Part shown: positions 1 to 8,257 of the stretch, in pieces | Numbering within the stretch: position 1 is the first letter of the stretch | Layout of the letters: each line of letters begins with the position of its first letter | Assembly (NCBI GenBank): GCA_002342065.1 | Contig: DDPF01000018.1 | Coordinates: 123,229 to 187,228, forward strand | DNA length: 64,000 bases | Direction of reading: 5' to 3' | Origin: Bacteroidetes bacterium UBA2475 | GTDB lineage: Bacteria > Bacteroidota > Bacteroidia > B-17B0 > Aurantibacillaceae | The notes under the pieces: model-generated | The model's input: only the letters and a program-made list of their open reading frames with translations | Told to the model about the DNA's origin: nothing | The model's database searches: none | Position numbers and translations under genes: made by a program

Positions 1-1
1 A

Positions 2-988
2 TACGACAAAACAGGTGTATTAGTTAATAATTATAGTGGTGGTAGTTATCCAAACTTAGGTTATTTTAATACAGCAGGTTGGCTTAAACATGCACCAATG
101 ACCAACCCAACTTACAATTACACTATGTCAACCATGACAGGTACTCAAGAATATAAAATCAAACATTATATATCAAGAGTAAGTCCTGATTTTATTTCAC
201 AAAATGATACTGTTATACAAAAACAAACCTTCTCTAATTATTATGCTTTTGATGACGGTAGCGCCGAAGGTGGTTATTATGTAAATGCAGTTGGTGGAAA
301 AATGGCCGCAAAATATACAACCCGTGTAACCGACACACTACGAGCCGTTAGGATTTATTTTGATCCGGTAGGTTCTATAACACTTTCTCAAACTTATAAT
401 TTCAGAATAAACATTTGGCTACAAGGCACCTCAGGTCCTGGCAATGTATTTTACAGGGATAGCATTAAAAACCCGGCCTATTATCCAAATGGCAATTTCA
501 ATAATTTTTCAGAATACGCTCTTACTTCTGCGCTGATCTTATCGCCCGGTACTTATTATATTGGCATACAACAACAGGTGGCTTCAGGTATTGTTATTGG
601 CTTTGATAAGAATATAGATCACTCATCAAGTTTATATTACGATTCAGGTAACGGCTGGACGCAATCTTCTATACGCGGCTCTATTATGATCCGGCCTGTG
701 TTTGGTGCCGAGTTACCTGTTGGCGTAAAAGAGAATTTAAGCTCTAAGAATAATTTATTTTCCATCTACCCTAACCCTGCTTCCGATCAATTCATGATCC
801 GCTCTGAACAAATGGAGAATGCTTCATACACAGTTATAAACGCAATGGGACAAACAGTTGCTGAAAATAAAATTGAAAGTCAGCTACAAACAGTATCCAC
901 AGAAAATTTAAGTAACGGTATTTATTTTTTGATCTTAAAAGTAAACGGCCGTTTGGAGCAGCAACATAAAATTATTATCCAGCATTAA
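2..988 (+). CDS. T9SS-sorted secreted protein, 5'-truncated by the window edge
   Basis: The reading frame is open from base 2 of the window, so the ATG at 98 is probably internal and the N-terminus lies outside. The visible part has a beta-rich region (FAFDDGSAEGGYY-type start around YYAFDDGSAEGGYY, then alternating short hydrophobic strands) of the sort seen in jelly-roll or surface modules. The last ~80 residues are a type A T9SS C-terminal sorting domain: a short VKEN linker, the IYPNPASDQF motif, a VINAMGQ strand, then NGIYFLILKVNG and a basic KIIIQH tail. Such proteins are exported by Sec, cross the outer membrane through the type IX system and lose the tag. The catalytic or binding function is not visible in what remains. 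Only 6 bases separate its stop from the next gene. T9SS assignment is firm; function unknown. Confidence 0.85.
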   Translation, partial: YDKTGVLVNNYSGGSYPNLGYFNTAGWLKHAPMTNPTYNYTMSTMTGTQEYKIKHYISRVSPDFISQNDTVIQKQTFSNYYAFDDGSAEGGYYVNAVGGKMAAKYTTRVTDTLRAVRIYFDPVGSITLSQTYNFRINIWLQGTSGPGNVFYRDSIKNPAYYPNGNFNNFSEYALTSALILSPGTYYIGIQQQVASGIVIGFDKNIDHSSSLYYDSGNGWTQSSIRGSIMIRPVFGAELPVGVKENLSSKNNLFSIYPNPASDQFMIRSEQMENASYTVINAMGQTVAENKIESQLQTVSTENLSNGIYFLILKVNGRLEQQHKIIIQH

Positions 989-994
989 GCGCCC

Positions 995-2068
995 ATGTCT
1001 AAGTTGGAAGAAGAGCCGGATGAAATAAGTGGCGAAGAAGAACAAACCCTTTACGAACATCACAACATTAAAGTAGAAAAAGGACAAGTGTCCATGCGTA
1101 TTGATAAATTTATCATGATCCGCATTGCACATTCTACACGCACAAAAATTCAAAACGCCTGCGATGAAGGAAGGGTTTTGGTTAACGGCAAATCTGTTAA
1201 ATCTAATTACAAAACAAAACCACTCGACGAAATTTCTATTGTGCTTACGGTTCCACCGCGCGACATAGAAGTTGTACCTGAGAATATTCCATTGGACATT
1301 ACATTTGAAGACGATTACATTGTACTAATAAATAAAAAACCGGGCATGGTGGTTCATCCTGCCTACGGTAATTACAGGGGTACATTGGTAAACGCGTTAG
1401 CATATCACTTTCAGAATTTACCAAAAACAAAAACAAAATTAAATAACGATCTGTATTTAGAACGTCCGGGATTAGTACACCGCATTGATAAAAATACTTC
1501 GGGAATAATTATAATTGCCAAAACAGATCTTGCCATGACACGCCTGGCAAAAGATTTTTTTGACCGCACCATGGATAGAAAATATATTGCTATTTGTTGG
1601 GGCGACTTAAAAGAAGATGAAGGAACTATTACGGGAAATGTTGGACGTGACCCACGTGATAGAAAAAAAATGTATGTTTTTCCTCCCGGAAGTGAAGAAG
1701 GAAAACATGCTGTAACACATTACAAAGTAATTGAACGTTTTGGTTATGTAACTTTTATTGAGTGTAAATTAGAAACAGGACGCACACATCAAATACGTGT
1801 ACACATGAAAAGCATTGGTCACCCTTTATTTAATGATAATGAATATGGTGGTGACATTATTTTAAAAGGATTGAATACGGCAAAGTACAAACAGTTCATT
1901 CAAAATTGTTTTGAGTTATTGCCGCGTCAGGCATTGCACGCCAAAACACTGGGCATTACTCACCCTATTACCGGCGAAAAATTATTCTTTGATAGCGAGA
2001 TCCCAGCCGATATGCAAGCCGTATTGGATAAATGGAGAAAGTATATGAAGGATAAAGTGTTAGACTGA
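995..2068 (+). CDS. RluA-family 23S rRNA pseudouridine synthase (RluD-like)
   Basis: Isomerises uridine to pseudouridine in RNA, most likely in 23S rRNA as in RluD/RluC. The 357-residue protein has an acidic N-terminal extension of ~30 residues, an S4 RNA-binding domain (about 34-82, with CDEGRVLVNGK), then the RluA catalytic domain. The signature HRIDKNTSG is at 162-170, with the catalytic aspartate at D165. Later conserved blocks include LETGRTHQIRVH and HPLFNDNEYGG. The start ATG lies 6 bases after the preceding T9SS gene, so the two may be co-transcribed although functionally unrelated. Length and domain order match RluD-type enzymes. Which uridines it modifies cannot be read from sequence. 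Confidence 0.93.
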   Translation: MSKLEEEPDEISGEEEQTLYEHHNIKVEKGQVSMRIDKFIMIRIAHSTRTKIQNACDEGRVLVNGKSVKSNYKTKPLDEISIVLTVPPRDIEVVPENIPLDITFEDDYIVLINKKPGMVVHPAYGNYRGTLVNALAYHFQNLPKTKTKLNNDLYLERPGLVHRIDKNTSGIIIIAKTDLAMTRLAKDFFDRTMDRKYIAICWGDLKEDEGTITGNVGRDPRDRKKMYVFPPGSEEGKHAVTHYKVIERFGYVTFIECKLETGRTHQIRVHMKSIGHPLFNDNEYGGDIILKGLNTAKYKQFIQNCFELLPRQALHAKTLGITHPITGEKLFFDSEIPADMQAVLDKWRKYMKDKVLD

Positions 2069-2072
2069 TGGA

Positions 2073-2154
2073 ACGCTGATGACGCAGATTTGAAAAATGA
2101 CAGTCACTGATTCTAATCATCATTACAAATCATATTGATCAGCGTTATCAGCGT
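2073..2154. repeat. Imperfect inverted repeat between convergent genes
   Basis: The arms ACGCTGATGACGC (2073-2085) and GCGTTATCAGCGT (2142-2154) are inverted and match at 12 of 13 positions, with 56 bases between. The element fills almost the whole gap between the stops of two convergent genes. It lacks a T-tract, so a classical terminator is not obvious; an intergenic palindromic repeat that stalls or ends transcription from both sides is an inference. Confidence 0.55.
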
Positions 2155-2155
2155 G

Positions 2156-4153
2156 CTATTTACTGAACATCATCCTTTTAACTGTTCTCTCTGTTCCACT
2201 TTTTATCTCCACTAAATAAACACCACTTGCCTGGTTACCAAGATCTACCTGATAAACATTTTGTGTTACGTTATTTAATTTATTAGAGTAAACACTTTGA
2301 CCAAGCATATTATAAACTTTTACTTCAATATTTTGAGAATTTGCAAAAGTGGTAACAATGTTGAAATTTCCGGTAGATGGATTCGGAAATAAATTAACAG
2401 CACTGCTTAAAAATGTATTTTCTTTTACACCGGTAGCACAATCAATAATAGGTAAAATAGCAAGATTAAAATTACGTGCGCCACCCCATGATATTTTCAT
2501 ATCGTGCCAGCTGTTATCGCTCCATTTTTCCCATGCTGTATTGGTGGTACCGGTCATTTTATCAAAAACAACTACTGTATCGCCGGCAGTATTTGGTATT
2601 GATACCGAAGCGAAAAAACCACCGGAAGTTGGTGCGCTTATGGGTGATGAAAATGTAAATTTATACGGCATAATTACGGGTACTCCAAATGCCAGTCCGG
2701 GATTACCACAATAACTAACACTTGTTGTATTTGTTGTTGCAGCAATAGTAGACAAGTTTGAAGTAGTTGAACCTAATAGGGTACCCGGAGCAGAAGCTGC
2801 GGAAGTTCCACTGTAAATATTCATATCCACATTGGCTGTTCCATCAGTACCTACACCGATATAATTAAAAAACAAAACCACTACACCACTAATTACAGGA
2901 TTAGTTGCGCTTAAATATTTTGAAGCGCTAATAAATTCAGCTTTTTCTTTATCGCCAAAACAATTAGTTCCGGAAATATAACCGGCCTTACCCGGGCCTT
3001 GAATACAACCCGGATCGCCGGCACTTGCAGTTGCTCTTCTCATACCCAGTGGATTTGCAAGGGTGTCGGTATTCGAGAAATTAGAAACAGTATAAGAACA
3101 AGCTATAGATGATCCACTACATAACGTAGCTGAGCTTGCCGTTAGTTGTGTTCTGAAAGGGCAGTTAGCCATGGCTGTTTGAACGCGATCACGCTGATCG
3201 AGGCTGAACATATACATACATGCATCATCCGAATAATCCATAAAATTCATGAACATATCACCGCTTGGACCGTTTGAACAAGAAACATTTGGATAGGATG
3301 GACAACCAGTATTGGCTTGCTGTTGATTAGGCGTATCGTTACAAAAATCGTTACCGCAAGCTGCGTCTCCCCAAATATGTCGTAAACCTAACCAGTGGCC
3401 AATTTCATGCGTTGCAGTTCTTCCTTTATCAAATGGTGGTGAGAGTGTTCCAACATCACCAATTGTTTTGGTCCAGCACCAAACACCATCTGTTGTTGCG
3501 GTTCCTAAACCACTGGTTAAACCGGAAAGCCCCGAACTTGGGGGAAAAGTGGCATAACCTAATAAACCAACTGCGGAATTTACATCTGATATCCAGAAAT
3601 TTAAATAAAGTGTCGGGTCCCAGATCGTATTTGGTTTAATAGTTGTTTCAATATAATTTCTAAAATCAGTAGTTGTACCAAACGATGTTGGATCTGCCCA
3701 ACTATTGGCAATATAACTTATTCGTTCAATTCCAGGTTCTGCCAATGTTGCGCCTGCCGGATTTTTTTGAGCCAAACAAAAATTCACATTACAATTAGCC
3801 AAAAAAGAACCAAAGGCAGTGCTTGATATATTTCCAACATTTAAACCCGAACCGGCAAAGTCATTATTTAAAATAGTTATCTGAGAATTTATTTGCGCTT
3901 GCGAAATGTTTGGATAAGAACCTACACTTTGTCCACCATGAATAACGTGAAAAATTACAGGGATTGAATAATTGGCGACTTGTCCTTTTCCCGCCAAATT
4001 AGCCTGTTTTGTCTCTTCTACTTTTTTATTAAACCAGTCATTCCAATCTTTACCTGGATCCTGGCTACCACAACTTCGTTTATTTTGTGAATAAGAAATA
4101 AATGAAGTAATGCAAAAAATGCAAGACAAAAAATAAGTAGATGTTTTTTTCAT
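2156..4153 (-). CDS. Secreted M43-type (pappalysin-like) zinc metalloprotease with T9SS tag
   Basis: A 665-residue secreted endopeptidase. It opens with a Sec signal peptide (KKTSTYFLSCIFCITSFISYSQ) and has the zinc-binding motif HEIGHWLGLRH at 249-259 (H249, H253, H259 as ligands and E250 as base), followed by MNFMDYSDD, the expected Met-turn around residue 305. Cysteine-rich stretches between these are typical of the M43B cytophagalysin/ulilysin group. A beta-sandwich region (about 350-570) follows, then a type A T9SS sorting domain (NLFPNPSTGNFNI, MLGQSVYSN, GVYLVEIKSG, ending RMMFSK). It is probably released or surface-attached and nutritional. It is convergent with the rRNA pseudouridine synthase gene and has no evident operon partner. 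Protease assignment is firm; substrate unknown. Confidence 0.92.
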   Translation of the reverse strand: MKKTSTYFLSCIFCITSFISYSQNKRSCGSQDPGKDWNDWFNKKVEETKQANLAGKGQVANYSIPVIFHVIHGGQSVGSYPNISQAQINSQITILNNDFAGSGLNVGNISSTAFGSFLANCNVNFCLAQKNPAGATLAEPGIERISYIANSWADPTSFGTTTDFRNYIETTIKPNTIWDPTLYLNFWISDVNSAVGLLGYATFPPSSGLSGLTSGLGTATTDGVWCWTKTIGDVGTLSPPFDKGRTATHEIGHWLGLRHIWGDAACGNDFCNDTPNQQQANTGCPSYPNVSCSNGPSGDMFMNFMDYSDDACMYMFSLDQRDRVQTAMANCPFRTQLTASSATLCSGSSIACSYTVSNFSNTDTLANPLGMRRATASAGDPGCIQGPGKAGYISGTNCFGDKEKAEFISASKYLSATNPVISGVVVLFFNYIGVGTDGTANVDMNIYSGTSAASAPGTLLGSTTSNLSTIAATTNTTSVSYCGNPGLAFGVPVIMPYKFTFSSPISAPTSGGFFASVSIPNTAGDTVVVFDKMTGTTNTAWEKWSDNSWHDMKISWGGARNFNLAILPIIDCATGVKENTFLSSAVNLFPNPSTGNFNIVTTFANSQNIEVKVYNMLGQSVYSNKLNNVTQNVYQVDLGNQASGVYLVEIKSGTERTVKRMMFSK

Positions 4154-4218
4154 AGGGGATAAATTTTAATTGAAATTACAAAATTGTTTAGATTCTACAT
4201 AAAATTTTACGATTTATT

Positions 4219-4295
4219 GCCACGAAGTCACAATGACTCTAAGAATCACAAAGTAAAATTCTTTGTGTGGCTTTGTGCCTTAGAGTCTTAGTGGC
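4219..4295. repeat. GCCAC..AAG-type inverted repeat, copy 1
   Basis: The left arm starts GCCACGAAGTCACAATGA at 4219 and the right arm ends in CTTAGTGGC at 4295. The two halves are imperfectly self-complementary; GACTCTAAG in the left arm has an exact partner, CTTAGAGTC, in the right. A related element lies at 40576-40655. It sits between two minus-strand genes and has no coding capacity. Confidence 0.6.
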
Positions 4296-4301
4296 TATAA
4301 A

Positions 4302-5714
4302 TTAATCAAAGATCTTTCCGGGGTTTAAAATATAGTAAGGGTCGAACACTTTTTTAATGTTCTTCATTAACTCCAAATGGTACGGACTAAAAACAATAGG
4401 AAGATAACTTTTTTGCACCAGGCCAATGCCATGCTCGCCGCTAATAGTACCACCCAAAGCTTTACAAAGTTCAAATACTTCGGTAATACCCTTTGGTAGA
4501 TCGTTATCCCAAACAGCATCGCTTAAATCACCTTTAATAATGTTAACGTGTAAATTTCCATCGCCAGCGTGACCATAACACACAGACTTAAAACCATATT
4601 TTTTACCAATAGCTTTTACACCATTTAAAAGTGCGGGCAACTCTGCGCGAGGCACAACCGTATCTTCTTCTTTGTAAACACTATTACTTTTTACAGCCTC
4701 GCCAACTTTACGGCGTATTTTCCATAAAGCATTTTTTTGTTCAGCACTATCGGCAAATAAAATTTCGTCGCAATTATTTTTTTGCATCACGGCACTTATC
4801 GTCTCGCAATCGCCCATCAAAACATCCATATTGTTTCCATCAACCTCAACCAACAAAAGAGCCTGCCACTCCGGTTTAATTTCAAAATTAACTTCACCTG
4901 AATATTTTATGCTCCATTCTATTGCATCGCGCTCCATAAATTCCATAGCACTTGGTACAATTCCTTCCCTAAACACATCGCCAACCGCTTTACAGGCTTG
5001 CTCTGCAGAAGTAAAAGGAATCAGCATTAACAGATCATGCTTAGGTAACGGAATTAATTTAAAAACAATTTTAGTCACAATGCCTAATGTGCCTTCGCTG
5101 CCAACCATTAAATGTGTAAGGTTATAACCGGTAGAATATTTTAAAGTGTTAGCGCCTGTCCATATTATTTCACCATTGGGCATTACAACTTCTAAATTCA
5201 AAACATAATCGCGGGTTGTACCGTACTTAACAGCTTTTGGTCCACCACTACTATGTGCGATATTTCCACCCAGACTGCAACTGCCCCAGCTCGCAGGGTC
5301 GGGAGGATAGAACAGACCTAATTTTTTTACTTCTTCCTGGAAAATATAATTTATTACTCCCGGTTCTACGGTTGCTTGTAAATTACGTTCATCAATAGAA
5401 ATGATCTTGTTGAATTTTTCCATGCTTAAAAGTACACCGCCTTTAATGGGCAACGCCCCACCGCTTAAGCCTGTACCGGCGCCGCGTGTAGTTAATGGAA
5501 TTTTATTGTTGTTACAAATTTTAGCAATAGCCGCTACCTGCTCTACTGTTTGCGGTTTTACAACTACATCTGCAAAAAAGATAAGATCTTCGGTTTCGTC
5601 CTGCCCGTATTTTGTGAGTTGTTCCTTGTCAGAACTAATAAAATCGTTGCCTACAATGCTTTCCAGCTCCTTAAAGGTTATTGACGTTACTTTGTTATAA
5701 TTAATACTTGTCAT
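4302..5714 (-). CDS. FAD-linked oxidase of the GlcD / D-lactate dehydrogenase type
   Basis: A flavoprotein oxidising a 2-hydroxy acid (glycolate, D-lactate or a similar substrate). The 470 residues show a PCMH-type FAD-binding domain from about 45 to 220, with RGAGTGLSGG at 77-86 (pyrophosphate binding) and GGNIAHSSGGPKAVKYGTTR from 149. The C-terminal FAD-oxidase cap has GHAGDGNLHVNI, the histidine-containing metal/substrate site of the family, and SGEHGIG near the end. Length matches single-subunit GlcD-like proteins. No partner GlcE/GlcF genes are adjacent, so it may work alone or with a separately encoded electron acceptor. The substrate is not determinable here. Confidence 0.9.
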   Translation of the reverse strand: MTSINYNKVTSITFKELESIVGNDFISSDKEQLTKYGQDETEDLIFFADVVVKPQTVEQVAAIAKICNNNKIPLTTRGAGTGLSGGALPIKGGVLLSMEKFNKIISIDERNLQATVEPGVINYIFQEEVKKLGLFYPPDPASWGSCSLGGNIAHSSGGPKAVKYGTTRDYVLNLEVVMPNGEIIWTGANTLKYSTGYNLTHLMVGSEGTLGIVTKIVFKLIPLPKHDLLMLIPFTSAEQACKAVGDVFREGIVPSAMEFMERDAIEWSIKYSGEVNFEIKPEWQALLLVEVDGNNMDVLMGDCETISAVMQKNNCDEILFADSAEQKNALWKIRRKVGEAVKSNSVYKEEDTVVPRAELPALLNGVKAIGKKYGFKSVCYGHAGDGNLHVNIIKGDLSDAVWDNDLPKGITEVFELCKALGGTISGEHGIGLVQKSYLPIVFSPYHLELMKNIKKVFDPYYILNPGKIFD

Positions 5715-5798
5715 TTAAAAATAATAGTATAAAAGTAATAATTTTGTTGTCAGTTTAAATTTAATATGCACTTATAATTAACAATTTGCGCTTAATAA

Positions 5799-6274
5799 TT
5801 AACCACATAGACACATAGATTTTAATTAATGTTTAACGAAAATCTCACAAAAAAATATTTAGATGATTTAACTTATGAAGTAGTTGGTTCTGCGATTGAA
5901 GTACACAAAACTTTGGGCCGCGGGCTGTTGGAAAGTGTTTATCACCAATGTATGCAGGAGGAGTTACGACATAGAAAAATAAATTTTTGCACAGAGATGA
6001 AAATACCTTTAATATATAAGGAAGTTCAACTTAATATTGATTTCAGATGTGATCTTTTTATTGAAAACTGCCTTGTCACTGAATTAAAGTCAATAAATGG
6101 TCCTATCTCTGTTTTTGAAGCGCAGCTTCTAACCTATATGAAACTTTTAAAAGCCCCTAAAGGCATATTAATAAATTTTAATTGTACTAACATTTTTGGA
6201 GAAGGCCAAAAAACATATGTTAATGAATATTTTAAATCATTAAAGGAAAAATAACTATGTGTCTATGTGGTTAA
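5799..6274 (+). mobile_element. Inverted-repeat-bounded element carrying a GxxExxY gene
   Basis: A 20-bp perfect inverted repeat bounds this 476-bp unit: TTAACCACATAGACACATAG at 5799-5818 and its exact reverse complement at 6255-6274. A single 141-codon gene fills the interior; its stop codon (6252-6254) directly abuts the right arm and its ATG lies 10 bases after the left arm. The same ends occur, without the gene, at 6952-7088, 32972-33106 and 54126-54301. No transposase is present and no target duplication is obvious, so movement is inferred from repeat number and the tight fit, not shown. Confidence 0.6.
5829..6254 (+). CDS. GxxExxY family protein (PD-(D/E)XK nuclease-like fold)
   Basis: A 141-residue protein of the GxxExxY family. 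The name-giving motif is GLLESVY at 32-38 (G32, E35, Y38), preceded by the typical VVGSAIEVHKTLG helix. The second half has a PD-(D/E)XK-like core: D75 in DFRCDLFIE, then E85 and K87 in VTELKSI, followed by a helix (ISVFEAQLLTYMKLL) and GILINF. The superfamily contains nucleases, but biochemical activity of this family is not something I can assert. It is wholly enclosed by a perfect 20-bp inverted repeat and is the only gene in that unit. The ATG at 5829 is the only sensible start. Family identity is firm; role open. Confidence 0.9.
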   Translation: MFNENLTKKYLDDLTYEVVGSAIEVHKTLGRGLLESVYHQCMQEELRHRKINFCTEMKIPLIYKEVQLNIDFRCDLFIENCLVTELKSINGPISVFEAQLLTYMKLLKAPKGILINFNCTNIFGEGQKTYVNEYFKSLKEK

Positions 6275-6288
6275 AAATATAAAGCAGA

Positions 6289-6936
6289 ATGTTTATCAAT
6301 ATACATACACATTTTCAATTATACGATGCCAAATTAGAATTGGTAAATCTTAATATGGATTCTACCGTAAAGGCTAACCATTATTCTTACGGTTTGCACC
6401 CCTGGTACCTGGATAAAACAACTTACGAAGCGCAGTTGGCCAAATTAAAAGTAGTAGCACACGAAAAACGTTGCCTTGCAATTGGCGAATGCGGACTTGA
6501 TAAAATATGCAAGACCGATTTTGAATTTCAAACAGAGGTTTTTATTGAACAGATAAAAATTGCCAATGAAATAAATAAACCTTTGATCGTGCATTGTGTT
6601 AAAGCTTTTAACGAGCTCATTAATTGTTTGAATTTAAATGACAATACAGTACCTGTTATTGTGCATGGCTATAATAATAACGACAATATTGCGAGAGTTA
6701 TAGTTAACCAAGGTTATTATTTTTCGTTTGGAAAAGCACTATTAGGTTACGAATCAAATGCAGCAAAAGCAATAAGAATAGTTGGACGAAAGAACTTCTT
6801 TTTAGAGACCGATGATTCAGACCTTTCTATAAAATATATTTATAAAAAAGCAGCAGAGCTTTTAGGAATTGATGAAGAGATAATTAAACAACAAATGCAA
6901 AGTAATTTTGAAACTGTTTTTAAAACAACATTATAA
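6289..6936 (+). CDS. TatD-family metal-dependent DNase, short form
   Basis: Belongs to the amidohydrolase-like TatD family, metal-dependent 3'-5' deoxyribonucleases. All metal sites are visible: H6 and H8 in NIHTHF, the glutamate in GECGLD (66-71), HCVK (H102), VHGY (H126) and the late aspartate in ETDDSD (173-178). At 215 residues it is shorter than the ~260-residue E. coli TatD and belongs to the compact version common in Bacteroidota. It begins 14 bases after the right arm of the GxxExxY element, so the element may separate it from its original promoter. Catalytic type is well supported; physiological role is not. Confidence 0.9.
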   Translation: MFINIHTHFQLYDAKLELVNLNMDSTVKANHYSYGLHPWYLDKTTYEAQLAKLKVVAHEKRCLAIGECGLDKICKTDFEFQTEVFIEQIKIANEINKPLIVHCVKAFNELINCLNLNDNTVPVIVHGYNNNDNIARVIVNQGYYFSFGKALLGYESNAAKAIRIVGRKNFFLETDDSDLSIKYIYKKAAELLGIDEEIIKQQMQSNFETVFKTTL

Positions 6937-6951
6937 GGTGAAAAGAAAAAA

Positions 6952-7088
6952 TTAACCACATAGAAACATAGAGCTGCATAGATGAATCTTTATATATACA
7001 AGAATACATAGAATTTGAAGCTTTGCTTCAAATGTATGCGTTCCTATGTGTGCGAATTTTGATGATCCTATGACTCTATGTGGTTTAA
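6952..7088. repeat. AACCACATAG-family palindromic element without a gene (copy 2)
   Basis: Left end TTAACCACATAGAAACATAG (6952-6971) and right end CTATGACTCTATGTGGTT (7068-7085) are imperfect inverted copies of the ends of the GxxExxY element 0.7 kb upstream. In the middle is a 9-bp perfect hairpin, ATTTGAAGC-TTT-GCTTCAAAT (7013-7033). The interior has no convincing ORF. Copies 3 and 4 (32972-33106, 54126-54301) have the same outer-arm plus inner-hairpin plan. Confidence 0.7.
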
Positions 7089-7112
7089 AAAATAATATGT
7101 AATTAAATAGAT

Positions 7113-7859
7113 ATGGATACAAGTTGGATGGAACGCACCTCGCTACTGGTGGGTAAAAAAGGATTAGAGAAATTAAATAATGCACATGTGCTTATTGTTG
7201 GTCTTGGTGGCGTTGGCTCTTATGCCGCTGAAGCTATTGCCAGAAGCGGTGTTGGCAAAATGACAATTATAGATGGCGATACGGTTGACCCAACCAATCG
7301 TAACAGACAATTGCAGGCATTAACCTCAACTCACGGACAAAATAAAGCTGTGTTAATGGGCGAAAGAATTAAATTAATTAATCCTGAAGTTGATCTTACT
7401 GTTGTTGATTCTTTTAAGAACCCCGATGATATGAAAGAATTTATGGCGCAAAAATTTACTTATGTAATAGATGCGATTGACAGTATCTCGCCAAAATTGT
7501 ATTTATTACAAACTGCATATTACAATAATCAACGCATTATTTCGAGTATGGGTGCAGGTGGTAAAATGGATCCCACAAAGATACAGGTAGTAGATATTGC
7601 ACAAACGTTTAATTGCCCTATGGCCCAATACGTGCGTAAACGTTTACGTTACATGAATATTTATAAGGGCATTAAATCTGTTTTTAGTACTGAGTTACCT
7701 GCAAAACATTCAATCATGAAAACAGACGGAAGCAAATTTAAAAAATCGGCATACGGCACAATATCTTATTTGCCGGCAGCTTTTGGGCTAACATGTGCAT
7801 CAGTAGTTATACGAGATATTGTTGGCTGGAAAGAAGTAAAAACTCCAAAAAAAGATTAA
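7113..7859 (+). CDS. tcdA: tRNA threonylcarbamoyladenosine dehydratase
   Basis: An E1-like ThiF/MoeB-fold enzyme of the TcdA (YgdL/CsdL) group, which in ATP-dependent fashion converts t6A37 of tRNAs into its cyclic form. The nucleotide-binding loop GLGGVGS is at 30-36, followed by the helix YAAEAIARSGVG, then DGDTVDPTNRNRQLQA from 54, whose arginine and asparagine residues bind ATP. DAIDSISPKLYLL is also characteristic. At 248 residues it has the normal length of TcdA and lacks the C-terminal rhodanese or MoeZ-like domains of ThiF/MoeB proteins. It follows the gene-less repeat, with the ATG 25 bases after the element. Confidence 0.92.
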   Translation: MDTSWMERTSLLVGKKGLEKLNNAHVLIVGLGGVGSYAAEAIARSGVGKMTIIDGDTVDPTNRNRQLQALTSTHGQNKAVLMGERIKLINPEVDLTVVDSFKNPDDMKEFMAQKFTYVIDAIDSISPKLYLLQTAYYNNQRIISSMGAGGKMDPTKIQVVDIAQTFNCPMAQYVRKRLRYMNIYKGIKSVFSTELPAKHSIMKTDGSKFKKSAYGTISYLPAAFGLTCASVVIRDIVGWKEVKTPKKD

Positions 7860-7966
7860 CTTCTTTGTAAACCTGTTAAGATCATTAATACAAATGCGAA
7901 AAGAATTTGATACGAAAGATGTTTCGAGAAGAACATTTCGTTAGCAGTGATAATTAAACGATCCAT
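7856..7966 (-). CDS. Possible 36-residue single-pass membrane peptide
   Basis: A minus-strand ORF starts with ATG at 7966 and ends three bases inside the 3' end of tcdA. Its C-terminal half, YQILFAFVLMILTG, is a plausible membrane segment; the N-terminal half is MDRLIITANEMFFSKHLS. No clear ribosome binding site or strong promoter is seen upstream. It could be chance, but it is the only coding-like feature in the first part of the 405-base gap after tcdA. Function unknown. Confidence 0.22.
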   Translation of the reverse strand: MDRLIITANEMFFSKHLSYQILFAFVLMILTGLQRS

Positions 7967-8090
7967 ACAGGTTTTTTTGAGATTTTTATACAGATATAAA
8001 TATCATTAATTTGTTTTTAAAATGCCAGAATTTTAACAATTCCAAATTGCCAAATTAGACAAATTAAAGTTTTTGCCCGTTAAAACATTT

Positions 8091-8211
8091 CTACTTTATT
8101 GCTGATGTATCTACTTTGAGTTTTACAACATCTGGTAAGGGCGCATCAGTTTTATTATCTGAGCAGCTTATAAATAATGAAAGAGAGAATGCAACTGGAA
8201 ATAGTTTTCAT
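8091..8211 (-). pseudogene. Small lipoprotein gene with a one-base frame disruption
   Basis: On the minus strand, ATG-AAA at 8211 is followed, after one extra base, by a frame that reads LFPVAFSLSLFISC-SDNKTDAPLPDVV and stops with TAG at 8093-8091. Removing one A from the run after ATG gives a start, a hydrophobic signal sequence and a lipobox (FISC), i.e. a ~39-residue lipoprotein. In the sequence as given, the lipoprotein frame has a TGA directly upstream and no start codon. Either this is a decayed gene or a sequencing indel in an A-run. A terminator lies just upstream, with almost no room for a promoter, which favours a remnant. Confidence 0.4.
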
Positions 8212-8223
8212 TCGAATTTAAAT

Positions 8224-8257
8224 ATAAAAAAAACTCCCTCTTTTTTGGAGGGAGTTT
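8224..8257 (-). terminator. Rho-independent terminator of the 220-residue secreted protein gene
   Basis: On the minus strand the 9-bp perfect stem AACTCCCTC/GAGGGAGTT (8232-8240 with 8248-8256) and a 7-base loop are followed by a run of eight to nine T. It begins 8 bases beyond the stop of the minus-strand gene. Confidence 0.88.

Noticed and set aside
2349..2714. 121-codon plus-strand ORF
   Set aside because: Antisense to the 3' half of the M43-like protease, where the protein sequence is clearly the minus-strand one.
6952..7185. 77-codon minus-strand ORF across the repeat and into tcdA
   Set aside because: It crosses the palindromic element and the start of tcdA; composition (C, Y, F, L) reflects the repeats.
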